Shown in pieces: positions 17,753 through 26,214 of a DNA stretch of 64,000 bases (positions are counted from its first letter, which is position 1; each line of letters begins with the position of its first letter). Source of the stretch: Bacteroidaceae bacterium (GTDB taxonomy: Bacteria; Bacteroidota; Bacteroidia; Bacteroidales; Bacteroidaceae); assembly GCA_900770665.1 (NCBI GenBank), contig CAAGKZ010000068.1:1-64000 (forward strand), given 5' to 3'. The notes below the pieces were generated by a model, which was not told the DNA's origin, made no database searches, and saw nothing but the letters and a program-made list of their open reading frames with translations. The position numbers were made by a program, and so were the translations under genes.

Positions 17753-18823
17753 ATGAGCGAGAATAAAGAAAATAGAAGAAGTATAGATATTGTCGGATTG
17801 TTCCTGTTGTTGTGGAACAAACGCAAACGGATTTTAATAAATTGTTCAATCGCTTTCGTTTTGGCTGTAATCATAGCATTCAGTATACCTAAGAAATATA
17901 CATCGGAAGTTGTCATGGCGCCGGAAATAAGTGCAAATAACGGTTTAGATGCTCTTGGAGAGGTTGCATCACTGGCTGGAGTGAATCTGGGAGGAATGAC
18001 ATCCGGTGACGATGCCCTGTACCCTGAACTCTATCCACAGATTATTAATTCAACCCCATTCCTTATGGATGTGTTGTCAACAGAGGTGGTGAGCGTCAAG
18101 GGTGACAGCATGACGGTATATGACTACCTTGACAAACATACAAGGACTGCATGGTGGGTCAAGATATATTCTGTGCCGGTAGCTTACCTAAAGAAGACAT
18201 TCTCTTCGTCCGAGGAGGGTGGTGCAGCTTCTGCTGCATCTGCCGATTCGCCACAGAACCAGCTGACCAAGAAGCAGTTCTCTGTTCTGAAGAAACTTGA
18301 AAAGTCTATTTCAGTAGAGGTTGACAAGGGTAACTTCGTTGTGACTGTTTCAGTGACAATGCAGGACCAGAAAATTGCAACAGCCGTTGCTACAATTATT
18401 TCTGAAAAACTGACAATGTATATCGAGGAATACAGGTCTGCCAAGGCACGAAAGGACTTGCAATATACAGAACAGCTGTACGAAGAGTTCAAGGAAAAAT
18501 ACATTGCAGCCCAAAGTGCATATGCCGAATATGCCAATCTGCATCAGAATGTCGTGAACAAGAAGTATCAGGTAGAGCTACTTCGTCTGGAGAACGAGAT
18601 GGAACTTGCTTTTGGCGTATATAGCCAGACAGCACAGGCGCTTGAGATGTCCCGTGCGAAAGTACAGGAAAATACTCCAGTGTGTGTTGTCATTCAGCCG
18701 GCTTATGTGCCGGTGAAGGCATCGTCTCCAAAGAAGTTGATGATGGCGGCATTGTATGTGTTTCTTGCATTTTTTGGAACATCTGCGTGGATAATATTAA
18801 AAGATAGGGTTGTAAAGAGGTAA
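17753..18823 (+). CDS. Wzz/Wzc-type chain-length determinant protein without kinase domain
   Basis: Inner-membrane co-polymerase of 356 residues that sets polysaccharide length with the exporter. It has two membrane helices, at about 26-46 (ILINCSIAFVLAVIIAFSIP) and 327-348, enclosing a periplasmic domain with coiled-coil helices (about 205-300). The Wzz signature KKYTSEVVMAPE follows the first helix and the proline-rich VPVKASSPKK precedes the second. No bacterial tyrosine kinase (Walker A plus tyrosine cluster) is attached and none is nearby, so control by phosphorylation would need a distant gene. Confidence 0.9.
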   Translation: MSENKENRRSIDIVGLFLLLWNKRKRILINCSIAFVLAVIIAFSIPKKYTSEVVMAPEISANNGLDALGEVASLAGVNLGGMTSGDDALYPELYPQIINSTPFLMDVLSTEVVSVKGDSMTVYDYLDKHTRTAWWVKIYSVPVAYLKKTFSSSEEGGAASAASADSPQNQLTKKQFSVLKKLEKSISVEVDKGNFVVTVSVTMQDQKIATAVATIISEKLTMYIEEYRSAKARKDLQYTEQLYEEFKEKYIAAQSAYAEYANLHQNVVNKKYQVELLRLENEMELAFGVYSQTAQALEMSRAKVQENTPVCVVIQPAYVPVKASSPKKLMMAALYVFLAFFGTSAWIILKDRVVKR

Positions 18824-18836
18824 TGCAGACTTTGTA

Positions 18837-20099
18837 ATGTTGGGTTGGACAGACACATTGTACCTTGTTGCTATTTTGCTGGAGGCAGCTGTGCTATTCT
18901 ATCTGGAGTACAGGATCTGGAAAACGGTCTATACTCCTTTGAATTTTTTGATGCTGCCTTACCTGGTTGTCCTGCTGATAACAATTATGCTTGCAGGTAG
19001 CAGACTCGGTTTTGTCGAGTTCTATTATCCTAGCATATTCATCTGGAATGTCGGACTTCTTATATTCTTTCTGCCGAGTGCCATTATAGGAACCCTCATT
19101 GTCCGTAATGGCAAGTCTGTTGTGTCAATGCCTCCGGTCGATAGTATTCCACAAAGTCTAAAATTCTTGCTTGTCGTTATGGCATTGCTCTTTATTGTAC
19201 ACTTGAAAAGTGTGCTGGGCAGTTCGGCCGAGGCCTTGGGCTCGGATGAGTTTGGCGAGGAGTTCAGTGGTGGCGGTGTTTGGGGACATCTCAGAATTCT
19301 CTCGTTGCCATTGTTGATGATGAGCATATATTATGTATCGAAGAAGAGGTGGTGGCTGTGGCCGATTATTCTCATATTCCTTCTTGTAAGTGTGTTGAAC
19401 CAGGTTAAGGGATGGGTGATAATACCGGTACTTGCTGCTATGGCAATGCGTATTCATGCAGGGAAAACACGCCTTACAGCTAAATTTTTGCTATATGCCC
19501 TGTTGGGTGCCTTCCTTGTGTTCTTTGCTGCATATGCCTTGGCTATTCTCGTGGTACAATCAAGGGGAGTTGATGATGCCTTTCTTGATTTTATCTATAT
19601 GCATTTCCTGCATTATTTTACAAGCGGAGTTCTGGGATTGAGTATGGATATGCAGGCGGGCTTTCCTGATACCGGCTCTTTTGAAACGCTTTGGGCGCCG
19701 ATTATAAATATTTTCAATGCCGCCGCCGGCACTGGCGACTTGATAAGTCCTGTAAATCCATATTACTACAATTCAGGAATCAATTTGACAAATGTGCGTA
19801 CCTTTTTCGGTACCGTATACATTTATACAGATACTCTGCAGTTTGTAGTCTATATTCTGCTGTCAAGCACACTTATGTATTTCTTGAAATTGGCAACAAT
19901 CAAATGGAAAAATATATATGTATATGTTATCTACTTCTTTGAATGTGGATTGCTAGCTATGGGGTGGTTTGAATTCTACTATTTTCATCTGGTTGTTTTT
20001 GAACTTCCCATTATAGTGGCGTTGCTGTGGCTTCTTGAGTGGGTTTTGCGAAAAAGGGAGGATTGTTGCTGTACAACAAATGATAAGATTTTGAAGTAG
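18837..20099 (+). CDS. Polytopic membrane protein, probable Wzy-type polysaccharide polymerase
   Basis: A 420-residue integral membrane protein with about 10-12 hydrophobic segments and a large hydrophilic loop near residues 255-325, the arrangement of O-antigen polymerases. Recognition is by topology and position only, since Wzy proteins share little sequence. The Wzx flippase and the Wzz-like protein are in the same locus and no other polymerase candidate is present. It ends eight bases before an oppositely oriented acetyltransferase gene, so it terminates this first block of the locus. Confidence 0.7.
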   Translation: MLGWTDTLYLVAILLEAAVLFYLEYRIWKTVYTPLNFLMLPYLVVLLITIMLAGSRLGFVEFYYPSIFIWNVGLLIFFLPSAIIGTLIVRNGKSVVSMPPVDSIPQSLKFLLVVMALLFIVHLKSVLGSSAEALGSDEFGEEFSGGGVWGHLRILSLPLLMMSIYYVSKKRWWLWPIILIFLLVSVLNQVKGWVIIPVLAAMAMRIHAGKTRLTAKFLLYALLGAFLVFFAAYALAILVVQSRGVDDAFLDFIYMHFLHYFTSGVLGLSMDMQAGFPDTGSFETLWAPIINIFNAAAGTGDLISPVNPYYYNSGINLTNVRTFFGTVYIYTDTLQFVVYILLSSTLMYFLKLATIKWKNIYVYVIYFFECGLLAMGWFEFYYFHLVVFELPIIVALLWLLEWVLRKREDCCCTTNDKILK

Positions 20100-20106
20100 T
20101 GGCTTG

Positions 20107-20637
20107 TTATTTTCTGCTTCTTATAAGTTTGGAAGGGTTGCCTCCAACTATTGAATATTCTGGAAAATCCTTACATAGCACACAGCCTCCAGCGATGATG
20201 CTGCCTTTTTTTATTGTTCGTCCGGGCATAATCAAAACTTGGCATCCAATCCATACATCATCTTCTATGACAGTCCGTTTTCTTTCAGAATTTCCTTGTT
20301 TGCAGATTGGAATCTCTGTGCTGTCGAATTTGTGGTTGCGGTCAAGTATGGTCACGTTTGGTCCCATCATGACTTCACTGCCGACGGTGAGGTTGCTCGG
20401 AACCCAACAATTGATTCCTAATCCGGAATTATCGCCAATGGATATTTCATTGCCGGTGCCGAAGTATGCTCCACGCTCAATGTTGACATTTTTTCCGCAA
20501 AATTTAAAGATATTCTTACAGCATGAATATCTCAATTTTTTGCCGAAGAGTTGGCGTGGAAGATAGCGTGCCACACCATAATATAGAGTGAGAAAAAATA
20601 TTTGTTTAATAGAAATGTATTCACCTCTGATTTTCAT
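20107..20637 (-). CDS. LbH-type acyltransferase (DapH/colanic acid acetyltransferase-like)
   Basis: Left-handed beta-helix acetyltransferase of 176 residues, likely to decorate the polysaccharide with acetyl groups. The helix runs from about 45 to 165 with hexapeptide repeats (IERGAYFGTGNEISIGDNSG, VIEDDVWIGCQVLIMPG) and the active-site His in LDRNHKF. The first 40 residues are amphipathic or hydrophobic and may bind the membrane. It is the only minus-strand gene within the biosynthetic part of the locus and has its own promoter in the divergent region with wzx. It is more AT-rich than pflB or the rlmN operon. Confidence 0.88.
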   Translation of the reverse strand: MKIRGEYISIKQIFFLTLYYGVARYLPRQLFGKKLRYSCCKNIFKFCGKNVNIERGAYFGTGNEISIGDNSGLGINCWVPSNLTVGSEVMMGPNVTILDRNHKFDSTEIPICKQGNSERKRTVIEDDVWIGCQVLIMPGRTIKKGSIIAGGCVLCKDFPEYSIVGGNPSKLIRSRK

Positions 20638-20669
20638 GTTATAACAAATTTGTCATATATTTTGTGTTG

Positions 20670-20700
20670 CAAATATATACAAATTGGAAATTCAAGCAAA
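20670..20700 (-). promoter_or_regulatory. Promoter of the acyltransferase gene
   Basis: On the minus strand a TTTG -33 box (20697-20700), a 19-base spacer and a TATATTTG -7 box (20670-20677) match the Bacteroidales sigma-ABfr consensus. The start codon is about 30 bases from the -7 box. Confidence 0.75.
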
Positions 20701-20784
20701 GGCTGAATGTCTATTTTTATAGTCTATTCTATTTGAGAGCAAGGTGATGCGCGTAGTTGCTTTTTATAAAAAAAAGAATAAATC

Positions 20785-20816
20785 TTTGTTACTAATAAAT
20801 ATGTTTATTAATTTTG
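20785..20816 (+). promoter_or_regulatory. Promoter of the wzx-glycosyltransferase block
   Basis: A TTTG -33 box (20785-20788), exactly 20 bases, then the -7 box TAATTTTG (20809-20816). Both boxes are perfect matches to the Bacteroidales consensus. The wzx ATG follows 22 bases after the -7 box. Confidence 0.8.
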
Positions 20817-20838
20817 TATAATAGTAGGATGCTTTTTG

Positions 20839-22092
20839 ATGGATAAATTGCGTAAATACCGTCAACTTATTGAGAATTTTTTCTCGCTTTCAATTTTGAA
20901 TGCGTTGAATGTCCTGTTGCCATTGGTGACATTGCCTTATATGCTAAATACTGTTGGTAAGGCCAATTATGGAAATTATTCATATGTGTATGCAGTGTTG
21001 CAGTATCTCATACTATTCAGCACTTATGGATTCAACTTCTCGGCGACGAAACAGATATCACAATGTCGTGATGACAGCGAGGCTGTATCACGTATATATA
21101 ATGCAGTCATAGCTTGCAAAGGAATCATAGCGGTTACGTTGACTCTGATTTTGCTGCTCTTCTCAAATCTTGTCTTTAAGAATGATGTAGGGGTGCTTAT
21201 GTTCCTTTATGGTCTGGGTATGGTGGTTGGTGACATCTTTACCCCTGTATGGCTTTTTCAAGGAATGGAGAAGATGAAGTATATGACAATGGTAAACGCT
21301 TCGTCCAAAATACTTTTTACGGTGCTCATATTTCTTGTAGTGCGTACCAGCGAGGATTTTGACTTGCTCATTATGCTCAATTCATTCGGCTATCTGCTTG
21401 CCGGGCTGCTCAGTGTGATATTGGTGTACCGTCAGTTCAATATCCGTTTTCGTCGTGTTACGTTCCGCGATATCATTTCTCAGTTCAAGGACGGCAGTGC
21501 TGTCTTCGGGTCAACATTTGGCATGAATCTTTATCGCAATGCCAACGTCATAATATTAAAGCAGTTTGTCACTGATGATGTGGTTGGTCTTTATTCGGCT
21601 GCCGAGAAAGTAATTAAGGGCTTCCAATCCCTTATTTCGCCTGCCGCCCAAGCTCTGTTCCCGCATTTGAGCCATCGCTTCAAGGGGCAATCTGTAGAAA
21701 ACAATATGCGGCTGTTGCGTAGAATTTCAGTACCTTTTACGGCTATAGTGGTGGTGGTGGCCATTGGTGTGTATATTTTTGCTCCCTTGATATCCGACAT
21801 ACTTTGCGGTAAAGGGTTTGTGGACTGTGTGCCACTGATACGCATTATGACATTGGTGGTTCTGTTTGGTGAAATAAACTATCTGGTGGGTATTGTTGGA
21901 CTGATTAATATGGATGGGCAGGCAATGTTTTTCCGTTCGGTCCTACTTACCGGCATATTCAGTGTCATCTTTATGCTTGTAGCTGCTCCATATTGGGGGG
22001 CTACTGCTGCAGCCTGGGCAATGTCCTTTTCGGAAATCCTGTTGTTCAGTCTGTGTGTTTTTAGTCTATACCGAATAAAAGAACGCAAATGA
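20839..22092 (+). CDS. Wzx-type lipid-linked repeat unit flippase
   Basis: Polysaccharide biosynthesis/MATE-like flippase of 417 residues that moves undecaprenyl-linked repeat units across the inner membrane. It has about 12 hydrophobic helices; the N terminus LNALNVLLPLVTLPYMLNTVGKANYG is typical of the PST family. I start it at the ATG (MDKLRKY); the preceding in-frame TTG lies next to it and is less likely. The end overlaps the following glycosyltransferase by four bases (ATGA). Its own promoter separates it from the upstream exporter block. Confidence 0.92.
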   Translation: MDKLRKYRQLIENFFSLSILNALNVLLPLVTLPYMLNTVGKANYGNYSYVYAVLQYLILFSTYGFNFSATKQISQCRDDSEAVSRIYNAVIACKGIIAVTLTLILLLFSNLVFKNDVGVLMFLYGLGMVVGDIFTPVWLFQGMEKMKYMTMVNASSKILFTVLIFLVVRTSEDFDLLIMLNSFGYLLAGLLSVILVYRQFNIRFRRVTFRDIISQFKDGSAVFGSTFGMNLYRNANVIILKQFVTDDVVGLYSAAEKVIKGFQSLISPAAQALFPHLSHRFKGQSVENNMRLLRRISVPFTAIVVVVAIGVYIFAPLISDILCGKGFVDCVPLIRIMTLVVLFGEINYLVGIVGLINMDGQAMFFRSVLLTGIFSVIFMLVAAPYWGATAAAWAMSFSEILLFSLCVFSLYRIKERK

Positions 22093-23036
22093 CGGCAATT
22101 ATAATACTGAATTGGAATGGTGCTGACGACACGTTGGCTTGCTTGAAATCATTGGCAGCCGCAGAAGGTGATTTTGTTGTCTATGTCGTGGACAACGGCT
22201 CTGCCGATGACTCAGTTTCCCGTATCCAGTCATGGATTGAAGAACATAAGGAGGTGGATGTCCGTCTGGTACCACTGGACAGGAACTATGGCTTTGCCAA
22301 GGGAAATAACAAGGGCTTGGAAGTTGCCCGCAAGATGTCTCCTGATAGCTATCTGTTGCTGAACAACGATACGGAGGTGCTGCCTGATTTTCTTGTGCGT
22401 CTGCAGGAATTTTCAGCATCTCATCCTAAATATCGTGTATTGACGCCAAAGATAAACTTTTATTACGACAAGCAAAAGGTGTGGAACTGCGGTGGTAAAC
22501 TTTTTTTCGGGTTCCGTAAATATTTTTATGCAGGATATCCCGATTCAGCCGTTAAGGAGAACGGTCACATTGACATATCATTCGTGACGGGATGCGCACT
22601 GTTCTTTTATCCAGAATTATTGGATGATGAGGGACATTTGCTTACTGAACGTTTTTTCTTTGGCGAGGAGGATTTCGAATTCTCAATGCGTATGAAAAAG
22701 GCAAACGTGTATATGGCTTGCGTGCTCGATTCTCTGATATATCACAAAGTGGGAGCAACCATGGGAAAAACACAAGGAGTATCAAAATATTATATGCATT
22801 ACCTGAATCGTTTTATAGATGTGCGCTTACATTTTGGTACGGTAAAATATTTTGTATGGGTATTGCTCAATATCCCATTTGTGGTTCGATATTTTTATCG
22901 TTCAACTCATAATTTTACGCTTGTATTCCGTTTGTTGAACTTCTTGCTACGTGATGCAAAGTGTAAGGATGGTGTATCGCAGGAGGATTTTAATCGTTTG
23001 GTTCTAGAACATAATTATTTCCCTTTTGAAATATGA
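22089..23036 (+). CDS. Glycosyltransferase family 2 (rhamnosyltransferase-like)
   Basis: Cytosolic, membrane-associated GT-A glycosyltransferase of 315 residues. The N terminus TAIIILNWNGADDTLACLKS, then VVDNGSADDS and the acidic metal motif LLNNDTEV near 90-98, are typical of the Wbb/rhamnosyltransferase subgroup. A second conserved acidic segment is FFGEEDFEFSMRMKKA near 188-205. The C terminus has a hydrophobic stretch. It overlaps wzx and the next transferase by four bases each, giving translational coupling. Donor and acceptor are unknown. Confidence 0.9.
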   Translation: MTAIIILNWNGADDTLACLKSLAAAEGDFVVYVVDNGSADDSVSRIQSWIEEHKEVDVRLVPLDRNYGFAKGNNKGLEVARKMSPDSYLLLNNDTEVLPDFLVRLQEFSASHPKYRVLTPKINFYYDKQKVWNCGGKLFFGFRKYFYAGYPDSAVKENGHIDISFVTGCALFFYPELLDDEGHLLTERFFFGEEDFEFSMRMKKANVYMACVLDSLIYHKVGATMGKTQGVSKYYMHYLNRFIDVRLHFGTVKYFVWVLLNIPFVVRYFYRSTHNFTLVFRLLNFLLRDAKCKDGVSQEDFNRLVLEHNYFPFEI

Positions 23037-23905
23037 AATACATACGTATTCTTTGGTCTTATATATGTGGGTTATTGTATATGGTGTGGATGTCCATTCT
23101 ACCCAAGAAACCTTTGGCTTCATTGGAGAAAGATGCACATCCGCATGTTGTCGTGACATTGACAAGTTATGGTAGGCGTGTAGGTACAACCGTCATTCAT
23201 GTACTTAAATCTTTGCTGTTGCAGAGCCGCAGACCAGACAGGATTATATTGTGGCTCGACAATGTGAATTTCTCGCCAGAAAAGCTTCCTGCAAAGCTTG
23301 CGTGCTTTTGTAGTAAATATGGGATTGAGGTACGTTACTGTGATGATATACGTTCTTACAAGAAACTTGTTCCGGCTTTGCAGTTGTGCCCCGATGATAT
23401 TCTGGTTACGGTTGACGATGATCTGGTGTATAAACGTGGTTTCTTGAAGAGTCTGTGCGATGCGCATCAAAAGACACCTGCCGATATACTGTGTACGTTG
23501 GCGCATTGCCCTGAAACTACGGATGGGGAGTTTCTTCCCTATAAGATGTGGGAGCAGAATGTAACCCGGATGGGTAATAGACCGGTGTTCCCGCTGGGCG
23601 GTGCCGGTACGCTGTATCCTCCGAAATCATTGCATGAGGATGTTGTCAATAAAGAACTGTTCATGAAATTGGCACCGCAGGCTGATGATATATGGTTCTG
23701 GGCTATGGCTGTTATGGCAGGGACCAGGCATCGTCTGATTGATTTCGGCTATTCTTTTTATCAAATAGATCTATTGTATCAGAAATTGCATAGAAATTCA
23801 TCATTAATGTCATCCAATCTGCACAGGGATTGCAATGATGTACAGATAAGGAATATCATGGAGCATTACTGTGATTTGTACAGCAAATGGTCATCAGCGC
23901 GCTGA
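23033..23905 (+). CDS. Putative glycosyltransferase
   Basis: A 290-residue protein of a poorly named glycosyltransferase family common in polysaccharide loci. After an N-terminal hydrophobic stretch (SYICGLLYMVWMSILP) come VVVTLTSYGRRV and RIILWLDN, then the acidic motif VTVDDDLVY (about 124-132), which probably binds the metal-nucleotide sugar. PLGGAGTLYPP and QADDIWFWAMAV are other conserved-looking blocks. It begins in a four-base overlap and its stop lies inside a strong terminator, so it ends the operon. Confidence 0.75.
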   Translation: MKYIRILWSYICGLLYMVWMSILPKKPLASLEKDAHPHVVVTLTSYGRRVGTTVIHVLKSLLLQSRRPDRIILWLDNVNFSPEKLPAKLACFCSKYGIEVRYCDDIRSYKKLVPALQLCPDDILVTVDDDLVYKRGFLKSLCDAHQKTPADILCTLAHCPETTDGEFLPYKMWEQNVTRMGNRPVFPLGGAGTLYPPKSLHEDVVNKELFMKLAPQADDIWFWAMAVMAGTRHRLIDFGYSFYQIDLLYQKLHRNSSLMSSNLHRDCNDVQIRNIMEHYCDLYSKWSSAR

Positions 23906-23924
23906 TGACCATTTGCTTTTTTAT
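23882..23924 (+). terminator. 36-base perfect palindrome and T-run ending the glycosyltransferase operon
   Basis: Bases 23882-23917 are a perfect palindrome of two 18-base halves, followed by a T-rich tract. The stop codon TGA of the glycosyltransferase is inside the right half. Confidence 0.85.
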
Positions 23925-24058
23925 TTCTCCTTTACTCCGAACAGCAGTTTATCAAGTATCGGACTGACATTGATTCTTGTTGTACTTTTCCACGTATAAA
24001 TGACTGGTTACGGTTTGGAGAGTCCACGTTTGTTGTCATCTTTTATGTTTTTCTGTAT

Positions 24059-24505
24059 TTAATGTTTTCTTAGGATAATGTGTGCCTTTGACGAGTTCAA
24101 TATCAGGGATTTTGATGTCAGTTCTTCGACGCAGAATGAGTTGTACGTGTCATACAGTCCGAACTTCTCCAGTTTTGACAATGGGGCCTGTTTTCCGCTT
24201 TTGTCTATATATATACGGAAATCGGTCATATATATCGAGTCATTCTCTTGGGAGAAATATGCAATGTAGTTCTCTTTCGTCTGCCCAATCGGGATTTCGG
24301 GTGATACATATGAAACGAGAACAAGATCCCGTTGGAATGAGTAATAAGTATCTCCTTTGCAATAAATAATGTCGCCCGTCTCTTTGTTCTCGATACTCGA
24401 CACCTGCCAGAATCCATCCAAATCGTCATGTATGAGATAACTCTCGCACGATGATGCCATTATAATGGTCAAAAATGTCAGCAGCCTGTATATATGTCGT
24501 TTCAT
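24059..24505 (-). CDS. Small lipocalin-like lipoprotein
   Basis: A 148-residue predicted lipoprotein. The signal MKRHIYRLLTFLTIIMASSC places the lipidated cysteine at residue 20. The mature part starts with DDLDGFWQVSSIENKETGDI, the usual opening of Bacteroidales lipocalin-like domains, and alternates short beta strands to the end. No catalytic residues are evident. It follows the Wzi-like gene by 18 bases, so it is probably a partner lipoprotein of the capsule assembly protein, though this is inferred from position only. Confidence 0.7.
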   Translation of the reverse strand: MKRHIYRLLTFLTIIMASSCESYLIHDDLDGFWQVSSIENKETGDIIYCKGDTYYSFQRDLVLVSYVSPEIPIGQTKENYIAYFSQENDSIYMTDFRIYIDKSGKQAPLSKLEKFGLYDTYNSFCVEELTSKSLILNSSKAHIILRKH

Positions 24506-24523
24506 GTCTGTTTCGCTTTGTTG

Positions 24524-26062
24524 TTACTTGTTGCTCAGCCAACCGGTCTTGCAAACTGATAGCATGCCTCCAAAATTGTTGCCGATTAGACGGCTGCGGT
24601 CATATGCTATTGCTCCTGTAAATTTCCATCCTTTCAGCCTGTTGGGAGTATAGACGATTTCTCCCATCGTGCTCAGTTGAGTGAGTGGCTCAGGGAGCGG
24701 GTCTTCATATGATCCCCAATGTCTTGTCCATGATGCAATAACTCTATATTCAAGTTGCTTGCATGGCATACCATTGAAACCAAGTTGGTGTGAGCGTATG
24801 CGCGAGTATGGCATGGTCATATTGGGCTGCTTGTTGTAGAGTGGTGACAGGAAGTGTGGATTGCACATTGACATTCCCCAATGCTGCCATGACTGGTAGT
24901 AGCTGTGCGTGTAGTACCAATCCTTTCCGCCTGCCTGTCCAATCATGTCCCCCGATGGGTTCTGCAGTATCGGTCCGCTCTGGCTGCGTGAGGTGATGAA
25001 CTCATATACAAAGGTGTCAATGACTCTGTTTTTGGGGACTGTCAGTTCTAAACCAAAAAGGCCGTCCCGCCATGGAAGGTATGTTATCCATCTCTTTTCC
25101 CCTTCGCGGTTGTAGTGATAGTCTAGTCCAAAGAGTCCCGAGTGGTCCTCATAATAATGTTCGTAATATGCTCTTATGCTCCAGTCCTCTGCTTTGTAAT
25201 TAAGTGCAAGGTGAAGACTGCCAAAAACGTTGCCATTGATGTTTGTCTGGTCCATCTCTGTCGATTGACTACCCCCGGCCAACGGAATAAATGCTTTCAG
25301 ATATTCCATATATGAATGGGGCAGTTCGTAGCGTACAATATCTCCTTTGGTAGTCTTTTCCCACACGCGACCACCGAATTGGGTATACATCTCAAATCCC
25401 ATTTCTATTGAAAAAGGTGTCCTTGAGGATTTGCCAATCTTTAGGAATGCTGTCTTTTCGTGGAAGAGTACATTCTCGACATATCGGCTGCCCATTGGTG
25501 CATTGCTCATGTGCATACGTTGGAAATTGTCGTCAGTCTGCCTACCGTAACTGAAGTGTCCCTTTACGTGTACCCATTCGTTGAAAAGCCAATGTGCGGT
25601 GGTGTATTCGTTGATTCCGAACCTCACTTGTGGAATGGGACGGGCGTTGGGCGCGAAGGTGAGTCCGCCACCGCTCAGTGTCGGGTGCTTGCCTTCGGAG
25701 TATCGCTTCTTGCTGCCGATGCTCAATTCCCAGCAGTTGTACTTTATGTCGGCATATAGTTGCTGAATGTAGAACGGCGATGAGTAATTCCATGCGCCTG
25801 CGAGTTCAACTCCATAGCTCCAAGTGAATCCACGCTTCTTGTCAAAGTCGCGGAACAGGCCTGCGCTGAGGCTGGTGCTGTAGTTCTGCAAGGAAGATAG
25901 GCCATGCCTGTTGCTTGTCAGCCAAAAAGGAGCATGCTCTCCATTTGAGGCAACAGCCTCGGCTCGTACCTCATATCTGATTTTTCCCCATTCGTTTTTT
26001 TGTGCATGCAGGGGTAATGCAAACATCAGAATGGGGAATAGCCATTTAAATGCAAAATTCAT
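24524..26062 (-). CDS. Capsule assembly Wzi family outer-membrane protein
   Basis: Outer-membrane beta-barrel of the Wzi family, involved in attaching or organising capsule on the surface. Length is 512 residues, with a signal peptide MNFAFKWLFPILMFALPLHAQ. The body shows repeated amphipathic strands rich in Tyr and Trp (YGVELAGAWNYSSPFYIQQL, WELSIGSKKRYSEG) and ends close to the last strand. Its presence on the strand opposite the biosynthesis genes, with its own lipoprotein partner, marks a second transcription unit of the same locus. A CAAAGATA (minus TATCTTTG) box 24 bases upstream may be its -7 element. Confidence 0.88.
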   Translation of the reverse strand: MNFAFKWLFPILMFALPLHAQKNEWGKIRYEVRAEAVASNGEHAPFWLTSNRHGLSSLQNYSTSLSAGLFRDFDKKRGFTWSYGVELAGAWNYSSPFYIQQLYADIKYNCWELSIGSKKRYSEGKHPTLSGGGLTFAPNARPIPQVRFGINEYTTAHWLFNEWVHVKGHFSYGRQTDDNFQRMHMSNAPMGSRYVENVLFHEKTAFLKIGKSSRTPFSIEMGFEMYTQFGGRVWEKTTKGDIVRYELPHSYMEYLKAFIPLAGGSQSTEMDQTNINGNVFGSLHLALNYKAEDWSIRAYYEHYYEDHSGLFGLDYHYNREGEKRWITYLPWRDGLFGLELTVPKNRVIDTFVYEFITSRSQSGPILQNPSGDMIGQAGGKDWYYTHSYYQSWQHWGMSMCNPHFLSPLYNKQPNMTMPYSRIRSHQLGFNGMPCKQLEYRVIASWTRHWGSYEDPLPEPLTQLSTMGEIVYTPNRLKGWKFTGAIAYDRSRLIGNNFGGMLSVCKTGWLSNK

Positions 26063-26085
26063 ACTGTCCGGGTGTTCTATTACCG

Positions 26086-26093
26086 CAAAGATA
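26086..26093 (-). promoter_or_regulatory. Candidate -7 box of the wzi transcript
   Basis: TATCTTTG on the minus strand fits TAnnTTTG exactly and sits 24 bases from the start codon. No good -33 box was seen at the right distance. Confidence 0.4.
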
Positions 26094-26157
26094 TGCTGTT
26101 ATTTTGTATTGTAGATATAAATTGTGTTGTTTTATTTTTTTTTCTACATAATGTGTT

Positions 26158-26165
26158 TAACTTTG
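26158..26165 (+). promoter_or_regulatory. Candidate -7 box of the GT4 gene
   Basis: TAACTTTG fits TAnnTTTG exactly, 49 bases before the GTG start. The expected -33 position holds only a T-rich run. Confidence 0.4.
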
Positions 26166-26214
26166 CGTGCCTTTGCGAAGCTGCCGGGCAAATAATCAAT
26201 AAACCCCACAGACA

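Noticed and set aside
20836..20838. TTG start for the Wzx flippase
   Set aside because: The next codon is ATG at a good distance from a consensus promoter, so the TTG is not needed.
23906..24058. A possible gene between the glycosyltransferase terminator and the lipocalin-like gene
   Set aside because: No frame of useful length and no similarity noted; it may be a decayed remnant, but nothing supports a call.
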